DNA of 34,394 bases from JANNMJ01 sp031397815 (GCA_031397815.1 JANNMJ010000166.1:1-34394), one strand, 5' to 3'. Positions 16,234 through 25,088 are shown, numbered from the stretch's first letter. Notes: generated from the sequence alone by a model not told the origin. A program made the numbers and translations.

Positions 16234-17094
16234 ATGACTATTGCTACCCAACTCGCTCATCTGGCTCAGCGCCTGAGCGAAATTTATTCTGCTCCCGAAG
16301 CCGCTTCTGTTGCGCGCTGGGTGGTGGGCCAGCGCCTCGGGCTGGAGAATCACGAGCTGCTTATGCGGCAACACCAAGCTGTGTCGGAAGACACTGAGCG
16401 CATTTTTGCCGCCGATCTTGACCGTCTCCTGCGCCGCGAACCCGTGCAATATGTGCTCGGTTCGGCGCCGTTTCTGGATTTGGAGCTGGAGGTGGCGCCG
16501 GGCGTGCTCATTCCGAGGCCAGAAACCGAAGAGCTGGTGCAACTCATCGTGCAGGATTGGCGGGCGTACGTCGGCACCTGCCGGATGGTGGATGTGGGCA
16601 CCGGTAGCGGGTGCATTGCGGTGGCGCTGGCGTGGTATCTGCCGCAGGCGGAAGTGGCGGGGATTGATATTTCCGAAGAAGCCTTGGTCATCGCGCAGCG
16701 CAATGCCGCCCGCTACAGCGGAAATGTGACGTGGTTTTCCGCCGATATTTTCGGCGCCGCCGAAGACCTATTCAGCCCGCAAAGTCTGGATGTGCTGGTG
16801 AGCAACCCGCCATATGTGCCGCTGGGGGAGTGGGATGAGATGGCCCCCCACGTGCGTGACCACGAACCCGCGCTCGCCCTCTTCGTCCCCGATCACGACC
16901 CGCTCCAGTATTATCGCCGATTGGCCGAAGTCGGCACCAGTTGGCTGCGCTCTGGCGGGCTGGTTTATCTGGAAACGCACACGCTGTACGCGGCCGAAGT
17001 AGCCCAGCTTTTTCAGGCGGCGGGCTACGCTGAAACCAAGGTGCATAACGATTTTACCGGTCGCCCGCGGTTTGTTACGGGGCTCTGGGTCTGA
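16234..17094 (+). CDS. prmC: Peptide chain release factor N5-glutamine methyltransferase
   Basis: A 286-residue SAM-dependent methyltransferase that methylates the Gln of the GGQ motif of release factors RF1/RF2, raising termination efficiency. The helical N-terminal domain includes RREPVQYVLGSAPF (67-80), followed by VLIPRPETEELV (91-102), motif I DVGTGSGCIAVALAW (120-134), and the catalytic NPPY at 191-194. The length matches the family (about 280). The ATG at 16234 follows a short spacer from ribD, to which it is divergent (about 165 bp between starts). The next gene starts 72 bp downstream with its own -7 box. Confidence 0.96.
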   Translation: MTIATQLAHLAQRLSEIYSAPEAASVARWVVGQRLGLENHELLMRQHQAVSEDTERIFAADLDRLLRREPVQYVLGSAPFLDLELEVAPGVLIPRPETEELVQLIVQDWRAYVGTCRMVDVGTGSGCIAVALAWYLPQAEVAGIDISEEALVIAQRNAARYSGNVTWFSADIFGAAEDLFSPQSLDVLVSNPPYVPLGEWDEMAPHVRDHEPALALFVPDHDPLQYYRRLAEVGTSWLRSGGLVYLETHTLYAAEVAQLFQAAGYAETKVHNDFTGRPRFVTGLWV

Positions 17095-17122
17095 CGTCTC
17101 CGTCAACCTTCGACGGATGCCC

Positions 17123-17130
17123 TACCTTTG
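17123..17130 (+). promoter_or_regulatory. Bacteroidota -7 box for the acetyltransferase gene
   Basis: TACCTTTG, exact match to TAnnTTTG, 36 bases before the ATG at 17167. No good -33 element. It could be the main promoter for the sugar-nucleotide block. Confidence 0.55.
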
Positions 17131-17166
17131 CGGCCTGAAACTGCCTGCGCCGCTCGGTGCCGTTCC

Positions 17167-17802
17167 ATGTCCATCGTCACCGAAAAGCCGTCTGCTGCTT
17201 CCTCGCCTACGTTCATTCATCCGACGGCCGTCGTCGATGAGGGGGCGGTATTGGGGGATGGCTGCCGCGTCTGGCATTTTGCGCATTTGATGCCGGGGTG
17301 CGCCCTCGGCGATGGCTGCTCGATTGGGCAGGGCGTTTTTGTGGCGGCGGGCGTGCAGCTGGGGCGCAATGTGAAGGTGCAGAACAATGTGTCGATCTAC
17401 GAAGGCGTGACCTGCGAAGACGACGTTTTCCTCGGCCCTTCCTGCGTGTTCACCAACGTCCGCAACCCGCGCTCGGCGGTGGTGCGGCGCGGCCAGTATG
17501 CGCTGACGCACGTTCGGCGGGGCGCCACTATCGGCGCGAATGCCACCATCGTCTGCGGCGTGACACTGGGCGAATATGCCTTCGTGGGCGCCGGGGCCGT
17601 GGTGACGCGCGACGTGCCGCCTTACGCCTTGGTAGTGGGCACACCGGCCACGCAGATCGGCTGGATGAGCCGTTTCGGCCAGCGCCTTCATTTTGATTCC
17701 GTAACCGGGCGCGCCCGTTGCCCCGAAGGCGGCGACGAATACGCGCTCAGCCCTACCGGCGCCGTGCGGCCGGTAGTCGCCGCCCCCGACGATCAGCTGT
17801 AA
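17167..17802 (+). CDS. WbpD-like left-handed beta-helix N-acetyltransferase
   Basis: A 211-residue hexapeptide-repeat (left-handed beta-helix) acyltransferase. Repeats run from about 15 to 165 (AVVDEGAVLGDGCRVWHFAH, GDGCSIGQGVFVAAGVQLG, GATIGANATIVCGVTLGEY), and VQNNVSIYEGVTCEDDVFLG with FTNVRNPR is characteristic of the WbpD/WlbB group. Those enzymes acetylate the 3-amino group of UDP-2-acetamido-3-amino-glucuronate using acetyl-CoA. The following dehydrogenase could make the uronate precursor, but the oxidase and aminotransferase of that route (WbpB, WbpE) are not here, so the exact substrate is uncertain; other 3-N- or 4-N-acetyltransferases of the fold are possible. ATG at 17167 chosen because the upstream TTG overlaps the -7 box. 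Confidence 0.8.
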   Translation: MSIVTEKPSAASSPTFIHPTAVVDEGAVLGDGCRVWHFAHLMPGCALGDGCSIGQGVFVAAGVQLGRNVKVQNNVSIYEGVTCEDDVFLGPSCVFTNVRNPRSAVVRRGQYALTHVRRGATIGANATIVCGVTLGEYAFVGAGAVVTRDVPPYALVVGTPATQIGWMSRFGQRLHFDSVTGRARCPEGGDEYALSPTGAVRPVVAAPDDQL

Positions 17803-17863
17803 AGCCGCCACTGATACGGGCGCATCTCCTTCGATTCCAACCTTTGTAATAGCTACTTACGCC

Positions 17864-19195
17864 GTGACCACGACGACACCGACCACCTCTACGCTCTCGC
17901 CCACGCTTTACGACGAGCTGCTCGATAAGCAGGCCACGCTGGCCGTTATCGGCCTCGGCTACGTCGGCTTGCCCATCGCGCTGGCTTTCGCCCGGAAGAT
18001 TCGCGTCATCGGGTTCGATATCAACGCCAAGCGCGTAGCGATGATGCAGAACCGGCAAGACCCCAGCGGGGAGCTGACCGCCGACGCCTTCGACAACTGC
18101 GATATCACGTTCACCGATTCGCTCGATGTGCTGCGTGAGGCGCGCTTCTTCATCGTCGCCGTTCCGACGCCGATTGATGAGCACGCGATGCCCGACCTCA
18201 AGCCGCTGCTCGGCGCTTCGACGACCGTCGGGAAAGTGCTCAAAGCGGGCGATTACGTGGTGTATGAGTCCACCGTGTACCCCGGTTGCACCGAGGAAGA
18301 CTGCGTGCCCGTGCTGGAGCGCGAATCAGGCCTAAAATTCCACACCGATTTCAAAGTCGGTTACTCGCCCGAGCGCATCAACCCCGGCGACAAGGAGCAT
18401 ACCTTGGAGCGCATCATCAAAGTGGTGAGCGGCTGCGATCCGGATTCCGCCGAAGTGGTGGCGAAAACCTATGAGCTGGTCATCGACGCGGGGGTGCATC
18501 GGGCGTCGTCGATTAAAGTGGCCGAGGCGGCGAAAATCATCGAAAACACGCAGCGCGACGTCAATATCGCGTTGATGAACGAGCTGTCGCTGATTTTCGA
18601 CCGGATGAATATCAACACCTACGAAGTGTTGGAAGCCGCCGGGACCAAGTGGAACTTCCTGAAATTCTTCCCCGGCCTGGTGGGCGGTCACTGCATCGGC
18701 GTCGACCCGTATTACCTGACTTACAAGGCCAAGGAACTCGGCTACCACGCGAAAGTCATCCTGTCGGGCCGTACCACGAACGATGATATGGGCGCCTACA
18801 TCGCCCGTAAAACCGTCCAGCTGATGATTAAGCAGGGCAAAGACGTGAGCAAGTCACGCGTTCTGGTGATGGGCGCGACGTTCAAGGAGAACGTGGAAGA
18901 CATTCGGAACTCGAAAGTCGTCGATGTAATCGATGAGCTGATCAAGTTCAGCGTGACGGTCGATGTCATCGACCCTTACGCCGATTCCGAAGAAGTGCAT
19001 CACGAATACGGGTTCCGGCTGGCGCCCGAAGTCGGCACGGGGTACGATGCCGTGATTGTCGCTGTCGGTCACCGCGAGTACGTCAGCCTCGACGAAGCGC
19101 ATTTCCAGCAGCTGATGGCAGCGCCGGGCGTGCTGGTCGATGTAAAAGGGATGTACCGCAACAAAATCAAAGGCCTGACTTACTGGAGCTTGTAG
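17864..19195 (+). CDS. UDP-N-acetyl-hexosamine 6-dehydrogenase (WbpA/TviB type)
   Basis: A 443-residue UDP-glucose/GDP-mannose dehydrogenase family enzyme. The NAD site GLGYVGLP lies at 30-37; YESTVYPGCTEE and GYSPERINPGD follow; the catalytic cysteine is C277 in GGHCIGVDPYYLTYKA; the C-terminal UDP-binding domain has GATFKENVEDIRNSKV. The VDPYYLTYKA signature is typical of the WbpA/WbpO/TviB group, which oxidises the C6 alcohol of UDP-GlcNAc or UDP-GalNAc to the uronate. The GTG at 17864 is the start; a near -7 box (aacctttg, 17839-17846) precedes it. With the WbpP/TviC-like epimerase at 21591 it could yield UDP-GalNAcA; with the WbpD-like gene a di-acetamido uronate. Confidence 0.93.
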   Translation: MTTTTPTTSTLSPTLYDELLDKQATLAVIGLGYVGLPIALAFARKIRVIGFDINAKRVAMMQNRQDPSGELTADAFDNCDITFTDSLDVLREARFFIVAVPTPIDEHAMPDLKPLLGASTTVGKVLKAGDYVVYESTVYPGCTEEDCVPVLERESGLKFHTDFKVGYSPERINPGDKEHTLERIIKVVSGCDPDSAEVVAKTYELVIDAGVHRASSIKVAEAAKIIENTQRDVNIALMNELSLIFDRMNINTYEVLEAAGTKWNFLKFFPGLVGGHCIGVDPYYLTYKAKELGYHAKVILSGRTTNDDMGAYIARKTVQLMIKQGKDVSKSRVLVMGATFKENVEDIRNSKVVDVIDELIKFSVTVDVIDPYADSEEVHHEYGFRLAPEVGTGYDAVIVAVGHREYVSLDEAHFQQLMAAPGVLVDVKGMYRNKIKGLTYWSL

Positions 19196-19290
19196 GCGCC
19201 ACGCTTCGCCAAGCGAAGTAAAGCGCCGTCCGGCTTGCCGCGTCAGAGCTGCTTTCGGAAGAGAACGACCGAAACTCAAAAACCCACACA

Positions 19291-20319
19291 ATGAAAATAC
19301 TTGTCACCGGAGGTGCCGGCTTTATTGGTTCGCACACGGTGGTTGCACTGGTGGAAGCGGGCTTCGAGCCGGTCATCGTCGATAACCTGCATAATTCGAG
19401 CACCCGCGCCCTCGATGGCCTTGCGGCGATTGTGGGGAAATCGGTCCCGTTTTACGAAGTAGACTGCACGAATGAGGCGGCGCTCGACGACGTTTTCACG
19501 AAGGAAGGCCCGTTCGCGGGCGTGATTCATTTCGCGGCCTATAAGGCCGTCGGCGAATCGGTAGCGCAGCCGACGAGCTATTACCGCAACAACGTCGGCT
19601 CGCTGCTGGCGCTGTTGGCGGTGATGGAGCGGCACGCGTGCCGGGCGCTGGTTTTCTCGTCGTCGTGCACCGTTTACGGGATTCCCGATGCGCTGCCCGT
19701 CACGGAAAGCGCCCCGACGCGCCGGGCCAACTCGCCTTACGGCAACACCAAGCAGGTTTGCGAAGACATCCTGACCGACTTGGCCGTCAGCGGCAATAGT
19801 GCTCTGCGGACTATCTCGCTGCGGTATTTCAACCCAATCGGCGCGCATCCGTCGGCCCGCATCGGCGAGCTGCCGCTGGGGGTACCGAACAACCTGATTC
19901 CGTTCGTCACGCAGACCGCCGCCGGCCTTCGTTCGAAGCTCACCGTTTACGGCACCGATTACGACACGCCCGACGGCTCGTGCATCCGCGATTACATCCA
20001 CGTAACCGACGTAGCCGACGCGCACATTCAGGCCTTGAACCGTCTGATTACGCCGCAAACCGCTTCGGCGGCAGCGTATGAAGTCTTCAATCTCGGCACC
20101 GGCAACGGCAACTCCGTCCTCGAAGTAGTCCGCGTTTTTGAGGAAGTGAGCGGCGTGAAAGTGCCGATTCACTTGGGTGAGCGGCGCCCCGGCGACGTGC
20201 CTGGCATTTACGGCGACGTTACGCTTGCCGCCGAAGTGCTCGGCTGGCGTGCCCGGCGCTCCCTCGCCGATGCGCTTACCGATGCGTGGCGCTGGCAGCA
20301 GACGCTGGGCCAGAGTTAG
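19291..20319 (+). CDS. galE: UDP-glucose 4-epimerase
   Basis: A 342-residue short-chain dehydrogenase-type epimerase that interconverts UDP-glucose and UDP-galactose through a bound NAD. The nucleotide-binding TGGAGFIGSH lies at 6-15, VIHFAAYKAVGES follows, and the catalytic pair is Y150/K154 (YGNTK). The strand before it reads SSSCTVYG with Cys where Ala is common; SSSCTVYG is also known in the family. LRYFNPIGAHPSARIGE and DGSCIRDYIHVTDVADAH are classic GalE segments. The gap from the upstream dehydrogenase (95 bp) contains a small hairpin, cttcgc/gcgaag near 19205-19219, but no T-run. Confidence 0.95.
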   Translation: MKILVTGGAGFIGSHTVVALVEAGFEPVIVDNLHNSSTRALDGLAAIVGKSVPFYEVDCTNEAALDDVFTKEGPFAGVIHFAAYKAVGESVAQPTSYYRNNVGSLLALLAVMERHACRALVFSSSCTVYGIPDALPVTESAPTRRANSPYGNTKQVCEDILTDLAVSGNSALRTISLRYFNPIGAHPSARIGELPLGVPNNLIPFVTQTAAGLRSKLTVYGTDYDTPDGSCIRDYIHVTDVADAHIQALNRLITPQTASAAAYEVFNLGTGNGNSVLEVVRVFEEVSGVKVPIHLGERRPGDVPGIYGDVTLAAEVLGWRARRSLADALTDAWRWQQTLGQS

Positions 20320-20449
20320 CGTCAGCAGAAAGAGCCTGCTTAGCGCAACCGGCTCAGTAACAAATAAAAACGGGCCGCGAGGCTGACCTTTGTAGCGAAT
20401 CGGGGCGCGTTCTGATACGCTCCGCTCGACTTCCCCTTCATCGCATCGT

Positions 20450-21511
20450 ATGCAATTGCTTATCACCGGCGGGGCCGGTTTCATCGGCTCGCACGTCGTT
20501 CGGCTCTTCGTTCAGAAGTACCCGCAATACCACGTCTTCAACCTCGATGCGCTCACGTACGCCGGTAATCTGGCGAACCTGACCGATATCGAGAACCAGC
20601 CGAACTACACGTTCCTGAAAGCCGATATCACCGACGCCGCCACCGTGCAGCAACTGTTCGCGGAGCACCGCTTCGATGCTGTGATTCACTTGGCGGCCGA
20701 ATCGCACGTCGACCGCTCGATTGCTGACCCGCTCGCGTTCGTGCAAACCAACGTCATCGGTACCGTGAACCTGCTGCACGCCGCCCGTAACGCTTGGCGC
20801 GACAGCGGCGGAATGGCTGGTCATCTCTTCTACCACGTCAGCACCGACGAAGTCTACGGCTCCCTGCCCGACGACCCGGAAGTAATGTTCACGGAAGAAA
20901 CTTCCTACGACCCACGCTCGCCGTATTCGGCCTCGAAAGCGGCTTCTGACCATTTCGTCCGCGCGTGGCACCATACGTATGGGATGCCGGTCAAAATCAG
21001 CAACTGCTCGAATAACTACGGCCCGAATCACTTCCCGGAGAAGCTGATTCCGCTCGCGCTGCACAACATCCAGCAGATGAAGCCCGTGCCGGTGTACGGC
21101 AAAGGCGAGAACGTGCGCGATTGGCTCTTCGTCCTCGACCACGCCACCGCGATTGATGCCGTTTTCCATCACGGGAAAGAAGGCGATACGTACAACATCG
21201 GCGGCGTGAACGAGTGGAAGAATATCGACCTCATCCGGCTCCTGTGCCGCGTGATGGACGAGAAGCTTGGGCGCGAAGCGGGGACGTCGGAAAGCCTGAT
21301 TACCTACGTGAAAGACCGTGCGGGCCACGATTTGCGGTACGCGATTGACTCGTCGAAGATTATGAATGAGCTGGGCTGGAAGCCGTCGGTGACGTTCGAG
21401 GAAGGGCTGGCGAAGACGGTTGATTGGTACTTGGCCAATCCGGAGTGGCTCCACAACGTCACGTCCGGTCAATACCAGAATTACTACCAGCAGCAGTACG
21501 TCAACCGATAG
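20450..21511 (+). CDS. rfbB: dTDP-glucose 4,6-dehydratase
   Basis: A 353-residue extended SDR that converts dTDP-glucose to dTDP-4-keto-6-deoxyglucose, the second step of dTDP-6-deoxysugar synthesis. Motifs: TGGAGFIGSHVVRLF at the N-terminus, HLAAESHVDRSIADP, HVSTDEVYGSL (active-site Thr-Asp-Glu), Y159/K163 in YSASKAASDHFVRAW, and NCSNNYGPNHFPEKLIPL. Length is standard. Its partner rfbA lies 1.2 kb downstream, with an unrelated epimerase gene between them; rfbC and rfbD are absent from the window. A near -7 box (gacctttg, about 20387-20394) precedes it. Confidence 0.97.
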   Translation: MQLLITGGAGFIGSHVVRLFVQKYPQYHVFNLDALTYAGNLANLTDIENQPNYTFLKADITDAATVQQLFAEHRFDAVIHLAAESHVDRSIADPLAFVQTNVIGTVNLLHAARNAWRDSGGMAGHLFYHVSTDEVYGSLPDDPEVMFTEETSYDPRSPYSASKAASDHFVRAWHHTYGMPVKISNCSNNYGPNHFPEKLIPLALHNIQQMKPVPVYGKGENVRDWLFVLDHATAIDAVFHHGKEGDTYNIGGVNEWKNIDLIRLLCRVMDEKLGREAGTSESLITYVKDRAGHDLRYAIDSSKIMNELGWKPSVTFEEGLAKTVDWYLANPEWLHNVTSGQYQNYYQQQYVNR

Positions 21512-21590
21512 CCTCGCATCGGCTTGCTCGGTGGCCTGTACGGCTCACGGCAAGCTCGCGGCGGTGTTCATCCACGCAATAAAAAAACAC

Positions 21591-22625
21591 GTGTACGAAA
21601 ATCCTTTTCACGGCGCGCCCCTGACGGGCCAAGCCTTTCTGGTCACGGGCGGAGCGGGCTTTATCGGTTCTAACCTCGTTGAGTATCTGTTGAAGCACGG
21701 CGCCGGACGGGTGCGGGTGCTCGACAACTTCTCCAACGGCTTCCACAAAAATCTGCGGCCGTTTCTGGAAAACCCCGCTTTTGAGCTGATGGAAGGCGAT
21801 ATCCGCGACCAAGCGGCTTGCCACGCGGCGTGCGCCGGAATGGATATCGTGCTACACCAAGCGGCATTGGGTTCGGTCCCACGGTCCATCTTCGACCCCG
21901 TGACGAGCAACGAAGTCAACGTCGGCGGTTTCGTGAAGATGCTGGTTGCGGCGAAAGACGCGGGCATCAAGCGGTTTGTGTACGCTGCTAGCTCCAGCAC
22001 CTACGGCGACTCGCCGCATCTCCCGAAGGTGGAAGACCGCATCGGTCGGCCGCTCTCGCCGTACGCCGTCACGAAGTACGCCAACGAGCTGTACGCCGAT
22101 GTTTTCGCGAAGACCTACGGCATGGAAATCATCGGCCTGCGGTATTTCAACATCTTCGGCCCCCGTCAGGATCCGAAGGGCGCGTACGCCGCCGTCATCC
22201 CGCTGTTCATCGACGCGCTGCTGAAGAATGAGCCGCCGACCCTCAACGGCGCCGGTGACCAAACGCGCGATTTCACGTTCGTCGAAAACTGCGTGCAGGC
22301 GAATATCCGCGCCGCCCTCACGGCGAACCCGGACGCCGTGAATCAGGTCTACAACATCGCCGTCGGCGACCGCACCTCGCTCGTCGAGATGTACGCTTTG
22401 CTGCGCGAAGCGGCTGGCTCATCGCTGCAACCTCTGTTCGGCCCACCCCGCGCCGGCGACATTCAGGATTCCCTCGCCGATATCTCCAAAGCGGCGCGGC
22501 TCCTGAGCTACCAGCCGCAAGTGCGGATCGGCGAAGGCCTGACCCAGACGCTCCACTGGTTCCAGAGTCATCAGGAATTCATTCAGGAACGCAACGAGGT
22601 AGCGTCGGAAACGGCGCCTTCGTAA
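21591..22625 (+). CDS. UDP-N-acetylglucosamine 4-epimerase (WbpP/TviC type)
   Basis: A 344-residue extended SDR epimerase. It has FLVTGGAGFIGSNLVEYLL, VLDNFSNGFHKNL, the substrate-class signature HQAALGSVPRSI (as in WbpP/TviC), ASSSTYGDSPHLPKVED, YAVTKYANELYAD (catalytic Tyr/Lys) and YFNIFGPRQDPKGAYAAVIP. WbpP-type enzymes interconvert UDP-GlcNAc and UDP-GalNAc, or the corresponding uronates. The frame is open into rfbB, but the GTG at 21591, preceded by an A-rich aataaaaaaacac, begins just before the fold and avoids overlap. The first residues (VYENPFHGAPLTGQ) resemble the short extension of WbpP. Together with the dehydrogenase at 17864 it suggests UDP-GalNAcA production. Confidence 0.92.
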   Translation: MYENPFHGAPLTGQAFLVTGGAGFIGSNLVEYLLKHGAGRVRVLDNFSNGFHKNLRPFLENPAFELMEGDIRDQAACHAACAGMDIVLHQAALGSVPRSIFDPVTSNEVNVGGFVKMLVAAKDAGIKRFVYAASSSTYGDSPHLPKVEDRIGRPLSPYAVTKYANELYADVFAKTYGMEIIGLRYFNIFGPRQDPKGAYAAVIPLFIDALLKNEPPTLNGAGDQTRDFTFVENCVQANIRAALTANPDAVNQVYNIAVGDRTSLVEMYALLREAAGSSLQPLFGPPRAGDIQDSLADISKAARLLSYQPQVRIGEGLTQTLHWFQSHQEFIQERNEVASETAPS

Positions 22626-22690
22626 TTCATCGGCCATCGCTGGCTGCCTGACCGGTATTTTCTCTCGTACTTCCCCATTTCCCCCACCCC

Positions 22691-23563
22691 GTGAAAGGTA
22701 TTATTCTCGCTGGCGGCTCCGGTACCCGGTTGCACCCCCTTACGCTGGCCGTCAGCAAGCAGCTGATGCCGGTGTACGATAAGCCGATGATCTATTATCC
22801 GCTCTCGATTCTGCTGATGGCGGGGATTCGGGAAGTGTTGATCATCACGACGCCCCACGATCAGGCGCAGTTTCAGCGGCTCCTCGGCGACGGCTCGCGG
22901 CTAGGTTGCCGGTTCGAGTATGCCGCGCAGGAAGTGCCGAACGGACTGGCGCAGGCGTTCGTCATCGGCGCTGATTTCATCGGTGATGATAAAGTAGCGC
23001 TCGTACTCGGCGATAATATCTTCTACGGAACCGGACTGGAAGACCTCTTGCAGAGTAACCGCGACCCCGACGGCGGCATCGTGTACGCGTATCACGTGCA
23101 AGACCCGGAGCGGTACGGTGTTGTCGAGTTCGACGAGGCTTTTCGGGCCGTCAGCATCGAAGAGAAGCCCGCGCATCCGAAGAGCAATTACGCCGTGCCG
23201 GGCCTGTATTTCTACGACAACTCGGTCGTGGAGATTGCGCGCAATCTGGAGCCTTCGGCGCGCGGCGAGTACGAAATCACCGACGTCAACCGCGAGTATC
23301 TGCGGCGTGGCAATCTCAAAGTGAGCATTCTGGGCCGGGGCACGGCGTGGCTCGATACGGGCACTTTCGAGAGCCTGATGCAAGCCGGGGAATTTGTGCG
23401 CGTCATCGAGGAGCGGCAGGGGCTGAAGATTTCCTGCATCGAAGAGATCGCGTGGCGCCAAGGCTTCATCACCACCGAGGAGCTGCGCGCCATTGCCGAG
23501 CCGCTGCGGAAGTCGGGCTACGGCGATTACCTGCTCCGCCTGCCCGATCAGCGCGTGGCGTAA
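22691..23563 (+). CDS. rfbA: Glucose-1-phosphate thymidylyltransferase
   Basis: A 290-residue nucleotidyltransferase making dTDP-glucose from dTTP and glucose-1-phosphate, the first step of dTDP-deoxysugar synthesis. The pyrophosphorylase signature GGSGTRLHPLT lies at 8-18, followed by SKQLMPVYDKPMIYYPLS, LVLGDNIFYGTGL, EKPAHPKSNYAVPGLYFYDN, and GTAWLDTGTFESLMQA. Start is the GTG at 22691 (MKGIILAGG). Last gene of the block; a long palindrome follows 33 bp after the stop. Confidence 0.97.
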   Translation: MKGIILAGGSGTRLHPLTLAVSKQLMPVYDKPMIYYPLSILLMAGIREVLIITTPHDQAQFQRLLGDGSRLGCRFEYAAQEVPNGLAQAFVIGADFIGDDKVALVLGDNIFYGTGLEDLLQSNRDPDGGIVYAYHVQDPERYGVVEFDEAFRAVSIEEKPAHPKSNYAVPGLYFYDNSVVEIARNLEPSARGEYEITDVNREYLRRGNLKVSILGRGTAWLDTGTFESLMQAGEFVRVIEERQGLKISCIEEIAWRQGFITTEELRAIAEPLRKSGYGDYLLRLPDQRVA

Positions 23564-23595
23564 CGCAGGCGTAAGCAAGCGGAAACGATTTAGTT

Positions 23596-23645
23596 GACGA
23601 AGCCGCCTCAGAGGTAGGGAAACCTGCTTTTGAGGCGGCTTCGTC
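23596..23645. terminator. Long palindrome between rfbA and the convergent chrA gene
   Basis: A perfect 15-bp stem, gacgaagccgcctca (23596-23610) with tgaggcggcttcgtc (23631-23645), loop of 20 bases holding a small aggt/acct hairpin. It lies between convergent stops and is placed to terminate both genes. T-tracts are weak, so mode of action is uncertain. Confidence 0.7.
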
Positions 23646-23665
23646 CGTTGGTGGCGCCGCCGACC

Positions 23666-24910
23666 TCAGCCCACCAGCCAGCCCGCCGCCACGGCCGTGC
23701 TCACCAGCGCCCAGCCGGGCACGCGGTCGGTGAGGAGCGCGAGGAAGGTACCCACCACCAGCCCCACGTTCACCGGCGAGCTGGGCAGCGGGTGCCACAG
23801 CAGAATAGCCGCCGCGCAGACCAGTCCGGCGCTCACGGCATTAATGCCTTCGAGCGCTGCCCGCACGACGCGGTATTGCTTGAGCTGATCCCAGATCCGA
23901 ATCAGGAAGAAGATGAGGAACGCGCCCGGCAGGAAAATGCCCGCTGCGCCCACCACGGCGCCCAGAATCTGCCCGTGTGGCCCCCATTCGCGCATCGAGA
24001 GGGCGCCGATGTAGGCGGCGAGCGAGAAATTCGGTCCCGGAACGGCCTGCACAATCCCCAGACCGGCCAGAAACTCGGAGTTCGAGAGGTAGTGCTTGAA
24101 CTCGACGAACTCGGCGAAAAGGAGCGGGCCTAACACTTGTCCGCCGCCGAATACGAGGGAGCCGTTGCGGTAGAAGTTCTCGAAGAGCCGCACCGGCAGG
24201 GCGCGGGTGTAGTGGCCGAGCAGCGCCGCCCCCAGCAACACGCCGAGCCAGAGGACGAGGTTCGCCCACTCGACCTTCATCGGCTTCTTATCGCGCACGG
24301 GCTGGAGGCGGCGCCACCGCAGCGTCGTGACTAGCCCGCCGCCCGCCAGCAGCAGCGGCAGCATCCACGGGCGCTGAAAGAAGTACGCCACTACGGCCCC
24401 CACCACCATCAGCGCGACGGCCGTTTTCGTGTGAATAACCTTTTCAGCAATCTTATACGCCGAATACGCCACGAACCCCACCGCCACCGGCCCCACGAAC
24501 CGCACGAGATGCGCGACGGTGCCGCGGTCGAGGTAACTCATCGAGAGCGCCGCCATCGTCATCACGACGCACGCGGGGGTAATCCAGACCAAGAGGGTCA
24601 GGTACGCCAGATTCGGTCCGCCCAAGCGGAAGCCAATGGCCGTAATGGTTTGCGTGGACGTCGGGCCGGGGAGCATCGAGCAGAGCGCCGTCAGCTCCAC
24701 CAATTCGGCGCTGGTGAGGTAGCGGCGCTTATCGACGAGCAGGCGGAACATCATCGCCAGATGCGCTTGCGGTCCGCCGAAGGCCGTGAGCGCCAGCGCC
24801 GCCACGTCTTTCAGGAAGATGATGCCCCGTACCCGTCGCGTGCGCTTGCCGCGCCCACGCGGGGGCGGCGTCAGCAACACAGGCTCAGTGGAAGGCGGAA
24901 CGGCAGCCAT
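23666..24910 (-). CDS. chrA: Chromate transporter, two-domain ChrA family
   Basis: A 414-residue membrane protein with two homologous CHR domains. The first has LTAFGGPQAHLAMM and MLPGPTSTQTI, the second (from about 240) has LVFGGGQVLGPLL and QAVPGPNFSLAAYIGA. The duplicated FGG(P/G)Q and PGP motifs are the mark of the long-chain CHR family, which exports chromate by proton motive force in characterised members; other anion roles are possible. About ten to twelve helices. The N-terminal 30 residues are basic and Pro-rich. No resistance partner (chrB, reductase) is nearby, so a dedicated chromate operon is not seen. Confidence 0.93.
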   Translation of the reverse strand: MAAVPPSTEPVLLTPPPRGRGKRTRRVRGIIFLKDVAALALTAFGGPQAHLAMMFRLLVDKRRYLTSAELVELTALCSMLPGPTSTQTITAIGFRLGGPNLAYLTLLVWITPACVVMTMAALSMSYLDRGTVAHLVRFVGPVAVGFVAYSAYKIAEKVIHTKTAVALMVVGAVVAYFFQRPWMLPLLLAGGGLVTTLRWRRLQPVRDKKPMKVEWANLVLWLGVLLGAALLGHYTRALPVRLFENFYRNGSLVFGGGQVLGPLLFAEFVEFKHYLSNSEFLAGLGIVQAVPGPNFSLAAYIGALSMREWGPHGQILGAVVGAAGIFLPGAFLIFFLIRIWDQLKQYRVVRAALEGINAVSAGLVCAAAILLWHPLPSSPVNVGLVVGTFLALLTDRVPGWALVSTAVAAGWLVG

Positions 24911-25000
24911 TCAGACGAAACAGAGTCAATAGATGACCCAAGGTAAAGCCGAAGTGCCGCACCGGGGTTGGGGGTGGCGCTGAAACGACCTCAAAGCTTC

Positions 25001-25058
25001 CTTTCAACTGAGAACGGCTTCGGAATCCACAGATTCCGAAGCCGTTCTCAGTTGAAAG
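25001..25058. repeat. Perfect 27-bp inverted repeat with a 4-base loop
   Basis: The arm at 25001-25027 (ctttcaactgagaacggctt, then cggaatc) is the exact reverse complement of 25032-25058; the loop is caca. A further gcttc (24996-25000) and gaagc (25062-25066) can pair outside a small bulge. It is the strongest hairpin in the window. It lies between a minus-strand gene tail and the chrA start. No T-run flanks it on either side. It may be the original terminator of the oxygenase gene or a mobile palindrome. Confidence 0.95.
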
Positions 25059-25088
25059 CACGAAGCCGTCAGGCCACTTACTTCGACA

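Noticed and set aside
23630..24946. Plus-strand open frames opposite the chromate transporter gene
   Set aside because: His/Arg/Glu-rich shadows of a clear two-domain ChrA; no start context or motif.
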